From CAWAMR01 sp963783095 (GTDB lineage: Bacteria > Planctomycetota > Planctomycetia > Gemmatales > Gemmataceae): a stretch of DNA of 64,000 bases. Where the stretch lies: positions 33,737 to 97,736 of the forward strand of contig CAWAMR010000017.1 of the NCBI GenBank assembly GCA_963783095.1. The letters run 5' to 3'. The notes under the pieces were generated by a model. The model searched no databases. It saw only the letters and a list, made by a program, of their open reading frames with translations, and was not told where the DNA came from. Each line of letters begins with the position of its first letter. Within the stretch, counting starts at the first letter, position 1. The position numbers and the translations under genes are program-made. Positions 56,482 to 64,000 of the stretch are shown here, piece by piece.

Positions 56482-57935
56482 TCATTCCGGCAAAGGCTTC
56501 CCCTTCGTTTCCGGCGCGAACCAGATCACGATGAAGCCAACGAGGTAAATCAGACTGATGACCGGGCAGGCAACATCGTAGCCTACTTTGAATTCGCGCA
56601 TGATAAACGGCAATTGCATCACGCCAATCGCTGCCAATACTCGACCGAAGTTGAAGCCAAATCCTTGACCCGTCGCCCGAACCTTGGTCCGGAACAGTTC
56701 TGGAAGATACAACGGCAGCCAGCCGTAAAACGCGGCGGTGAGCGCCCCTGCGAAGAAGGCGCAGACGAGAAGTTGCGGGCCGTAACTTGTGTTGAGCTGG
56801 AAGAACGCAAAGATCGAAAGCATCGAGCCGAAACACAAAACAGCATAAGTGATCCGACGGCCAAATCGTTCACCTGCAAGAGCCGCCAGGACACAGCCCA
56901 CCACCGCACCAAATCCCGCCAGGAACTGAGTGTATGCCTTGGGACCCGTCGATTTACCACCGGTTATCTCGTCGACCCAGGTCGGGCCGAATTGAATCGT
57001 GCCCCACGTTCCCAACAGCGCCACACCGCTCAAACAGGCAGCCAGCAACATGCGTGCGATGATCGACGATTCCCCTTCCTTTTGCGCAGTGCTCAACCCG
57101 CCGCTTTGCTTGAGCCGGCCGAGATAAGCGAAAATCGGATAGAGATAACCGATGGTGATGAGAAGCAACGCCAGGAGGGTGCCAGGACGCGAATCGTCCA
57201 GTGTAACGAGATACTCCAAAGCGCGATTAATCCCAAGGCGCTGGCCGTGCCGATCAATACGCCGAAGAGGTCTCTGGTCTGCCAGTGGGAAGTGACGCCT
57301 CGACTCTTCTCCTGTTGCCAGCGCTGCGATTCCGGGACGTAGAACTGGATGAGTAACGTCAAGAAAGCCGGTGCCGCTCCACAAAACATCAGGGTACGCC
57401 AACTGGTATCCGGCGCAAGTTCTTTCAGGACGACCGCAACCGCGGCAATCAGCATGTAACCAAAATTGGCAGCTGCTCCGATCAATCCTGCCAGCCAGGC
57501 TCGCGATCGATTCGGCCACACCTCCATGATCAGCGCCACCCCCAGGGACCACTCACCACCCATGCCGAGCGATGCGATAAACCGCAAAACGGCAAGGTGC
57601 CAGGCCTCGGTCGCAAATCCGCATAGGCCGCTGAAAATGGCGTAAGTGAACACGCTCAGCGACATCGCTTGAACGCACCGATCCGGTCTCCGAGCCAGCC
57701 GAACAACACGCCGCCGCTTGCCGCTCCAATCAGGAACACAGCCATGATCAGCGGCAATCCATCGACCCACATTTGGCTGATCGGTTGAGGGAAGCAAATC
57801 GGTCATAGCCGATTTAGCAACAAGAGGAAACAGCCCCATTTCCAGACCGTCAAACATCCAACCCAGGAAAGCGGCGGTCAGAGCAATCCACTGGCCCCGC
57901 GATGATGTACCCGATGGGGAAGAAGGCTGGCCCAT
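56482..57935 (-). CDS. Major facilitator superfamily sugar-type transporter, several frameshifts
   Basis: Start at ATG 57935. Twelve-helix pattern: FLGWMFDGLEMGLFPLVA, MWVDGLPLIMAVFLIGAASGGVLFGWLGDRIGA (the G-x3-D-R-x-G motif; see below), FIASLGMGGEWSLGVALIMEVWP and the C-terminal ERFGRR and PELFRTKVRATGQG. A slip near 57780 is reversed near 57670, leaving ~35 residues out of frame in the raw reading, and another lies near 57200. Membrane import of an organic solute, possibly the substrate of the neighbouring enolase-family enzyme. Confidence 0.85.
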
Positions 57936-58136
57936 GAGAAAATGCTCCGGCTGGGATGAAGGTCGATGGGAGATGGGACTATGGTATGGGCAGATCGAGA
58001 TGCAGAGAAGCACGCCGGACACAAAAAGGAAAGGCACGAGTACGATGAAGATGAGGATTAGGAAGAGGATTACGATCCAGAGTAAGAGTAGGAGTAAGAT
58101 CCCATGGAAGCGCCTTTTTGGCCGGCACCAAGAGAG

Positions 58137-59362
58137 TTACCGATACTGAGAGGTATTTCCCGTACCATTCATGCCGACCGGCGAATTGGCGAGACCCTTG
58201 GCAGCCAGGAAGTTCGGAACCATCATGAAGTTGACGCCGAAGTTGTTGACCAAAGCGTTGTAGCTGAATCCAAAGCTAAACGTCAAATCGGTCCCGGTGC
58301 GGACCACGGAAAGGTTCTGAGTTAGTCCGAGGTTGAGGCCGAAGTCATACGATGTCGAATAGGTGAGACGATATTTCGGACTGAAGTTATAGCTGACCGA
58401 TCCCTGCACGACTTTACTGCCGATGGGGTCCAATTGCCGGTAGCTGATGTTGAAGTTGGTCCCGTCGGGTCGAGAAAATACCCGCTGATGTTCCAGTAGT
58501 GGGTACCGAAGGCGAAGGGGTCAAACCAACCGGCAGAGGTGAGACCATTGCGATCGCCGACCGCCCAGCTCCCATAGTATTCGAGGAACCCCAGCTCATG
58601 TCCGAAATTGTCGCGGTTTGCCTTGGGGAAAGATCGATGCCGACAAATCCAAAACCATCCAGTCGATCGTATGTTCCTGGCCCTCGTAACCGCGCTGGGT
58701 TTGCAAGCGCTGCCGCACATCGAGTTGCACGACTTCAATATCGCTCAGGGTATCGGGCTTTGTATCTTCCAAGCGACGAATGGCGTAAAGTTGTGGATCG
58801 TACAGGTACGAGTTAAACAGCATGTTGCCGACAGGTCCGGGAAAATAGGTTTGCTCCCAGGGCTTCACATCGCGCAGCGATTGCTGAGTGGCGTCATCGT
58901 CCAGGCGGTCGAGTTGCGGCAGCAAACTAGTAAGGCGTATCGGTCCAGGCATCATAATAATTCGCGGTGAATGCAATTTTGTGATTGAGACCTTTGATAT
59001 TCAGAAACTCATTCGAAACATCATCGTACAGGCGGGTCAGCGAAGTTGTGGCATATGAACCCACACCGCCATAAGCTCGACCGCGATCATTGCCGTCAAC
59101 ATCCTGACTGTAATAAGCCAGATCGGTATTGACATAGGGCACCAATTTAAGAAATCCCAGAGTCAAGGGCGCTCGAAACTGTTGATACCAATCCATTCGA
59201 GCGGTCGAAATCGGATATCGGTGATGAGCGAACTTGCGGTAATGTTACTGGGAATTTGGTTTTGCGGCAAGTTATAGGTTCTCATGTTCGCATACGCAGC
59301 GCTGCCCCAGGTATTGTAATTGACAGCATCCCACAGCATGGATTGACCGATCCAGCCCGGGC
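58137..59362 (-). CDS. Outer-membrane beta-barrel protein (LptD/OstA-like), truncated at its 5' end and frameshifted
   Basis: Read from 59362 leftwards: PGWIGQSMLWDAVNYNTWGSA, then RTYNLPQNQIPSNITASSL, FLKLVPYVNTDLAYYSQDVD, HTIDWMVLDLSASIFP, VSYNFSPKYRLTYSTSYDFG and a C-terminal FGFSYNALVNNFGVNF. Alternating aromatic strands of this kind mark a large beta-barrel, as in planctomycete LPS-assembly-like proteins. At least five single-base slips are needed (near 59200, 58925, 58610, 58430). The N-terminal half is absent because the sequence changes character at ~59,362. Confidence 0.7.
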
Positions 59363-59370
59363 GGGGAGAT
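59350..59370. other. Composition and taxon break, probable assembly junction
   Basis: Leftwards runs the planctomycete barrel gene; rightwards a GC-richer actinobacterial-style gene set begins. The change falls inside an interrupted gene, with no repeat, integrase or transposase at the edge. Confidence 0.7.
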
Positions 59371-59430
59371 GACCAGCACGTATACGAGAAGCTTCGAGCG
59401 GGTCTGGGAGGATGTCACGCCGGTATGAGG

Positions 59431-59912
59431 GAACCCAGCGTGAGCCCGCGGATCGACTACTACGACGACCCGGCCGCGCAAGGTGAACAGCCTGGTGCCT
59501 TCGGTCAACGTGGTGGTGGTCAATGACGCGGGTGAGGTACTGATGATCCGGCGATCGGAATGACAACTGGGCGGTGTCCGGCAGGGCGATCGATCTGGGC
59601 GAGTCGATGGTACAGGCGGCCACCCGGGGGACCCGCGAGGAGACCGGGATCGAGTGCGAGATCACCGGGCTGGTCGGCATCTACACCGACCCGAAGCACG
59701 TGATCTTGTACACCAGCAACGGGGAGGCCCGGCAGGAGTTCTCCATCCTGCTTACCGGGTCACCGGCGGGCAGCCAACGCCGCAGCAGCGAGAGCAGCGA
59801 GGTGCGGTGGGTTCCGCGAGAGGACTTCGGGAGGTATCACATCGACCGGTCAATGCGGCTGCGGATCGAGCATTACCTGGCCGGTCGCGGCGGCTCGCCG
59901 TACCTCGGGTGA
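59431..59912 (+). CDS. NUDIX hydrolase, two frameshifts
   Basis: Start GTG 59431 (SPRIDYYDDPAA). After slips near 59480 and 59560 the frame gives VNVVVVNDAGEVLMIRRSD and NWAVSGGAIDLGE with the Nudix box G-x5-E-x7-RGTREETGI. The box has Gly where Glu is usual after the Arg, but the REE metal ligands are kept. Ends EHYLAGRGGSPYLG. Hydrolyses nucleoside-diphosphate-linked compounds. Codon use and GC are unlike the left of the window; about 155 aa. Confidence 0.82.
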
Positions 59913-59942
59913 GCTCGCGGCGGCTTGATTAGCCGGGCGTGG

Positions 59943-60488
59943 TCAGGCGTTCCGGGCGTGGACGTGGTCGACGGCCTGGAGGATCAGCGGGGTGGCGCGG
60001 CGGATCGACCGGCTGACCAGGTGGCCGGAGCCGTAGCGGTCGTGGATCTCGGCCAGGCGGCGGGGCACGTGGACCTGCTGGCCGTCGGGGCTGGTGGTCA
60101 TGTCGCAGAAGGTCAGCGCGTCGGCCAGCGGCTGCGGGGCGGGGCGAACTCGCGGCGCAGGAGGTCGGCCAGGCCGCGTTCTTCGGCCTCGATGACGGCG
60201 CAGGAGTGGTAGGCGACCAGGCGGCACAGCATCGGGTCGGCGTGCTGGTGTCGCGCAGGTAGCGGGCGCCGTCCAGGCCGTGCAGGCCGGTGCGGGCGAG
60301 CTCGGGGAGGTAGCCGATGTCGTGCAGCCAGGCGGCGGCCTCCAGCAGCCCGGCGTCGGCGCCGAGGTCGGGGCGAGGCTGCGGGCCCGGGCGGCGACGC
60401 CCTGGACGTGGGCCCAGCGGCGGGGCAGGGCTCGTTCGAGCAGGGTGCGGGCGAGGCCTTCGGCCCATGCGGAAATCGTCTCCTCCAT
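59943..60488 (-). CDS. HD-domain phosphohydrolase, frameshifted
   Basis: MEETISAWAEGLARTLLERALPRRWAHVQGV begins the frame (His of the first HD ligand), the next frame carries LLEAAAWLHDIGYLPELAR with the HDIG motif and HGLDGARYLRD, and the original frame returns with LTFCDMTTSPDGQQV and RLAEIHDRYG. At least two slips. A small actinobacterial-type metal-dependent phosphohydrolase, ~180 aa. Confidence 0.75.
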   Translation of the reverse strand: MEETISAWAEGLARTLLERALPRRWAHVQGVAARARSLAPTSAPTPGCWRPPPGCTTSATSPSSPAPACTAWTAPATCATPARRPDAVPPGRLPLLRRHRGRRTRPGRPPAPRVRPAPQPLADALTFCDMTTSPDGQQVHVPRRLAEIHDRYGSGHLVSRSIRRATPLILQAVDHVHARNA

Positions 60489-60643
60489 AAGCCCCAGGCT
60501 AGGCGGCGGGCCGGGACGTTCACGGACGCGGCCTGCCGTCTGGAGACGTCTGGAACGTCCCTGTTCCCCCGTACGTCACACACCGGACAAATGCCTGGCG
60601 TCATGAGCACGTCGTGCGCTGTTCTGTGGCGAGACGTGCTGTT

Positions 60644-61043
60644 TCAGTTCTCCGGTGCCAGGTCGAGGCGGGCCCAGACGACCCGGCCGCCGCCGGTGGT
60701 GGTCTCGATGCCCCAGCCGTCCGGGCCGGTGAGCGCTTCAACCACGTCCAGGCCGTGCGGGCGGCCGTCGGGCTGCCTGCGGCGCCAGGGGCCGCCGAGG
60801 TCTTCGGCTTCGACCCGGACGTAACCGGGAAACACCTCGGCGCGGACGGTGAAGAACTGGCCGCGGCTGGCTGAGTGAACGATCGCGTTGGCGGCCAGTT
60901 CGGACAGCGATTAGGGTCGCGTCGTCGGCGGCCGGGCAGCCCGCCAGGTGCCTGGCTACCGCGCGGCGGACGTGGTGCAGCTGGTCGGCGCGGCCGGGGT
61001 AGATGCCTGTGTAGCAGGTGGCGGCGATCGGTTCGGCTCGCAT
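60644..61043 (-). CDS. Anti-sigma-factor-like ATP-binding protein (HATPase_c_2), frameshifted
   Basis: Starts MRAEPIAATCYTGIYPGRAD, with VRRAVARHLAGCPAADDATLIA, then a slip near 60905 after which the N-box-like region (SELAANAIVHSASRGQFF) and the end VRVEAEDLGGPWRRRQPDGRP, GLDVVEALTG and RVVWARLDLAPEN follow. This is the standard short single-domain kinase of actinobacteria that usually pairs with HTH regulators (here 61418). ~130 aa. Confidence 0.75.
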
Positions 61044-61049
61044 GTGCGG

Positions 61050-61250
61050 TCAGCTCGACGCCGCAGGGAGGCGGGCGGTGCCGGCGGCGCGGCGGCGGTC
61101 TTCGCGGACGGTCTGCTGCAGGTCGGCCTGGAACGCGGTGAGCTTGTCGCGTTCGGCAGGCGGCAGCTCGGATCGTTCGGCCAGCAGGTCGACCACCTTT
61201 CTCGCCTCCTCGAACTGCGCCGGGGTGTACAGCCGGACCGACCTGGACAT
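61050..61250 (-). CDS. Small hypothetical protein (66 aa)
   Basis: MSRSVRLYTPAQFEEARKVV start, helical (DLLAERSELPPAERDKL), basic end. It lies seven bases upstream of the ATP-binding gene in the same direction, so they are probably one operon. No domain known. A typical companion gene in actinobacterial HTH/ATPase clusters. Confidence 0.55.
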   Translation of the reverse strand: MSRSVRLYTPAQFEEARKVVDLLAERSELPPAERDKLTAFQADLQQTVREDRRRAAGTARLPAASS

Positions 61251-61417
61251 GTTGGTGCTCCTGCCTGGGCGCTGTGTGTGGGACCGCGGGGCTGGCGGTG
61301 CCGCCCCGCTGGCCAGGCTGGCGCAAGAGCGGGGAACTTCTAAACAACGGCTTAGGGACTTCTAGGGACGTCTTCTGGTACGGTCGGAGTGTCCTCGCGG
61401 TCCGGGAGGCGCCAACA

Positions 61418-62133
61418 GTGAACGAGCCACTACGTCAGGCGCTCCTGCGGGCGCGGCTGCGGGAAGACGACGTCGCAGCCCGGCTGGGCGTGGATCCCAA
61501 GACGGTGCGGCGGTGGCTGAACGGGCGCATGCCCTACCCGCATAACAGGGCAGCGATCGCTGAGCTTGTCGGCGCGGATGAGGGTGGAGCTGTGGCCGGA
61601 TGCGGGCGGGCCGCTGGCGGCGCGGACACGGCCGGAGGAGTTGGGGAACGTTTATCCGCACCGGTGGGCCGTTCCGCGGGAGGTGTGGGTGCGGCTGTTC
61701 GGGTCGGCCGAGCGGAGATCGCCATCCTGGCCTACAGTGCACTGTTCCTCGCCGAGGACACGGGAATCGTCCGGATTCTCGCCGACAAGGGCCGATCGGG
61801 CATCACCGTGAGGATCGCGCTCGGAGACCCCGACGGGCCGAACGTTGCAGAACGCGGCGAAGAAGAGGGCATCGGCGACGCCATGTCCGCCAAGATCCGC
61901 AACGCCCTCGACCTGTACCGGTCGCTGGGCGCGGTGCAGAACATCGAGATCCGGCTTCACCGCACCGTGCTGTACAACTCGATCTACCGCGCCGACGACC
62001 AACTCTGGTCAACCAGCACACCTATGGCATCCCGGCCGCACAGGCACCCGTGTTCTGCCTAAGCAATATCGACGGCGGCGAAATGGCCGCCCTCTACCTC
62101 GACAGCTTCGAGCGTGTATGGGCTCAGCGCTGA
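61418..62133 (+). CDS. XRE-type HTH regulator with C-terminal domain, frameshifted
   Basis: GTG 61418 after GGGAGG. HTH residues DDVAARLGVDPKTVRRWLNG; slips near 61585, 61715 and 62010 join PDAGGPLAARTRPEELGNVY, EIAILAYSALFLAEDTG, a central GRSGITVRIALGDPDG and finally GIPAAQAPVFCLSN before TGA. About 235 aa. The C-terminal half resembles the phospholipase-D-like or ligand-binding part seen in actinobacterial XRE proteins; function unknown. Divergent from the ATP-binding gene. Confidence 0.68.
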
Positions 62134-62151
62134 GCGTACCGCTCGCATAGC

Positions 62152-63290
62152 ATGGCCGGTCAGCGTAGGACAGCGGATCGGCGTGCCGGTTATCAGTGTT
62201 CTATACCGACGTGTCGTAGGCTGACTATCGGCCCGGGCGCTGGAGCAAGTCAAGTAGCTGACATCGGTGTCGCCTCGCATATATATTCAGCAGCTGGTGA
62301 CGGTCGGCGTGGGTCAGGCGGCTTGAGCTTCGAGCAACGCAGCAGTGCCGATAATGCGATATGGCTATGTGCAGATCATGGAAGGCTTATCGACACTAAT
62401 GCTGGAGATCAGTATCCGGCATCGCTTTTGCAAAGCTGGAAAGGTCTGCACGAGGCATTTTGCCGCTTGGAAATGGGAGGCCAAGCTCGACCCTTTGGGT
62501 GGGTGGAATCCCTTGAGCTCACTGAGGCGCCAGCCTTGTTGGCAGGCCGGGACTTTACTTTAGCTCACGTAATCTAATCGTAGGCCAAAACGCGACAGGG
62601 AAAACAATACTCACAAATATTATTGCGGGAATCGGGAAACCAAGCTTGCTAGCAAAGTATGCGCGCGACCGCGGATTGACTGGGAGGATTCGTTGGTACG
62701 ATCCAAACCCGCACGACCTAGCTTTCGCAGCAATTGATGGCCGGGTGTCCCATGAACTCGACGGCCCGCAGGGTTCCGTACGTCGCCAAACCGTACCGTA
62801 CAGTGCTCCTATCGCGGAGACGGGCTCGTACGGCTTCAAACACTAGATGATTTGGCGCGGGCACTCAATAGCGACACAACTACAATCGCCAACGTTCTCT
62901 CAGAACTCCCTAAAAGAGTTAGTGGAAATATCATAGGCGTTAAAATAGCTGGCGACTCTGTTCAGCTCAAGATGAAGGACGACCCCGGCGACTGGGGTGG
63001 AGCTGTCTGATTTGCATATCTATCCGCTAGGATTTATTTTTTTGCCCCTTGAACTAGCGGTTGCTTTCGCGCAGGTGCAAGCAGAGGTTGAGCCGACACT
63101 CTTGGTGATCGACGAGATCATGGGGTCGATCCCGGTCGCCATGCGGTATATTTACTCGTTTCTCGCAGACGTGCAATTACGCATTTCAGATTGTGATGGC
63201 TACTGTATCCGACCCTCCAGATGACTGTCGAAGCGAATGGCTTATTACTAAATTTCGCCACGATAATCTAACTGTGACGTCAATTCTATG
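62152..63290 (+). CDS. HNH-like nuclease domain plus AAA ATPase, frameshifted
   Basis: The N-terminal ~140 residues hold C-x4-C (CSIPTC) and IGVASHI (His), then DNAIWLCADHGRLID, a zinc-bound HNH-like nuclease. After slips near 62550, NLIVGQNATGKTILT is a Walker A of a RecF/SMC-like ATPase, and LLVIDEIMG further on is Walker B. The end is uncertain (between ~63290 and 63380). An ATPase-nuclease fusion such as this suits a defence protein. GC is lower here than in 59.4-62.1 kb, suggesting it was acquired. Confidence 0.55.
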
Positions 63291-63337
63291 TATATGCTGG
63301 ATCCGGACAAGGCGGTTTCGTCGTGTGGTGAACCAAG

Positions 63338-63989
63338 GTGGGTCCTATGCTGTGTACCGTGATCTGGGACGTCTACCGTGACGATGAACGCCCCGCAGTG
63401 TTTGGGCAGCGCTGCAGGAGCTCCTTCCGGAACACTCGCCAGACTGGTCACGTAGGGGGGTATATACATACTGGGATCCGGGAAGTCGTGAGCTGTTGTA
63501 TGTCGGTTTGGCAACAAACCTACCCGAGAGATTTGCGCAGCATAACTGGCCTAGTATCGCATTCTGGCGGCAACAAACTTGATGCGATCGAGAGCTGGTT
63601 TAGTGGCCACGAAAGGCTTGGCTTTACTCTTCTTCTTCAGGCTGCTGCGGTAGAAATTCTTGGACGTGCTCTACCAATTGAGTCACACTCTCGGCGCGGA
63701 GTCAGCAGGCATTACTCGTATCGCCGAGGGGCAGCTAATCGAGTTGCACCGTCTTGAGCACGGACATCGTTCGCCGTGGAATAGCGTCGGAGGTTCGGCG
63801 CTGGGCGCGCGATGGGCAACACCAAGCGGTCGATCTGTCATCCGACTTTTGAGTGCTTCTGATTCGAGCTTGTTCGTCGCGCGCCGTACGCTGCGCGATT
63901 TGGTGGCCGACCATCAGCCCTGGTGCTTGGCAGGCCTGAGTCCACGCCGCACGCATGCGAGCGCTCATGGAGTCTCATCAACTGGATGA
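63338..63989 (+). CDS. GIY-YIG nuclease-like protein, frameshifted, cut by the window end region
   Basis: After a short N-terminus (VIWDVYRDDERPAVFGQ) one frame reads RRGVYIYWDPGSRELLYVGLATNLPERFAQHN, spanning the GVYIY and YVG signatures and the Arg of a GIY-YIG nuclease domain; the raw frame breaks before and after. A later stretch ends LESAGITRIAEGQLIELHRLEHG and more. Small endonuclease, perhaps with the previous gene. Confidence is limited by the indels. Confidence 0.5.
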
Positions 63990-64000
63990 CTACGACGTTG

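Noticed and set aside
59362..64000. Horizontally acquired actinobacterial island
   Set aside because: No mobility genes or flanking repeats, and the boundary cuts a gene; a chimeric assembly is the simpler explanation.

Overview
The first ~59.36 kb look planctomycete, most likely Gemmatales. The signs are a Ser/Thr kinase fused to cysteine-bearing leucine-rich repeats, a second kinase fused to about 19 WD40 repeats behind a planctomycete-type ECF sigma factor, a third membrane-anchored kinase, secreted sulfatase/phosphatase/Kelch proteins and many small secreted proteins. The last ~4.6 kb (about 59,362-64,000) are of a different kind: NUDIX hydrolase, HD hydrolase, anti-sigma-like ATP-binding protein and a short HTH regulator in actinobacterial style, high GC until ~62.1 kb. 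The switch happens inside an outer-membrane protein gene, so I read it as a likely assembly chimera.

Layout. 0-4 kb: LRR kinase. 4.4-11.4 kb: plasmid backbone with small conserved genes, a MobF (TrwC-like) relaxase-helicase, a short-repeat array in front of parA, a parA partner, a RepA_C-type initiator and a textbook iteron origin (six direct repeats, one exact DnaA box, AT-rich tract). 11.6-12.3 kb: VapBC pair. 12.56-25.7 kb: the most unusual part. A tight seven-gene + strand operon (KOW-ribbon-helix-helix protein, HTH-HerA-type ATPase, GHKL ATPase, methyltransferase-like protein, second GHKL ATPase, second methyltransferase-like protein, four-TM/HAD-phosphatase fusion) meets, with 4 bp between stop codons, a three-gene - strand operon (third GHKL ATPase, radical-SAM-like protein without the Fe-S cysteines, genuine radical SAM protein). 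This looks like a nucleic-acid-surveillance or defence island that I cannot match to a named system. 26-32.6 kb: DUF5131 protein, three genes sharing a short G-N-V-x-G-S-A-type motif, an Apea-HEPN-like protein and an HNH nuclease. 32.6-45 kb: secreted proteins, kinase-WD40 plus sigma factor, a dispersed ~150-bp repeat and tRNA-like fragments. 45-59 kb: phosphatase, sulfatase, Kelch protein, ATPase/TOPRIM-like pair, kinase, secreted LRR protein, enolase-superfamily enzyme, MFS transporter and a truncated beta-barrel protein.

Many otherwise well-preserved genes carry single-base frameshifts, several in homopolymers, and their density rises toward the right end. I interpret most as sequencing indels, not decay, and give such genes as one CDS with the break named. 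The 12.56-20.85 kb operon has none, so its reading frames are trustworthy.

Working model (inference): a plasmid or integrated plasmid carries replication, partition and transfer genes plus an accessory island in which ATP-driven DNA-clamp or pump proteins (HerA, three GHKL ATPases) act with methyltransferase-like, radical-SAM and membrane-HAD modules, possibly as an anti-phage system.
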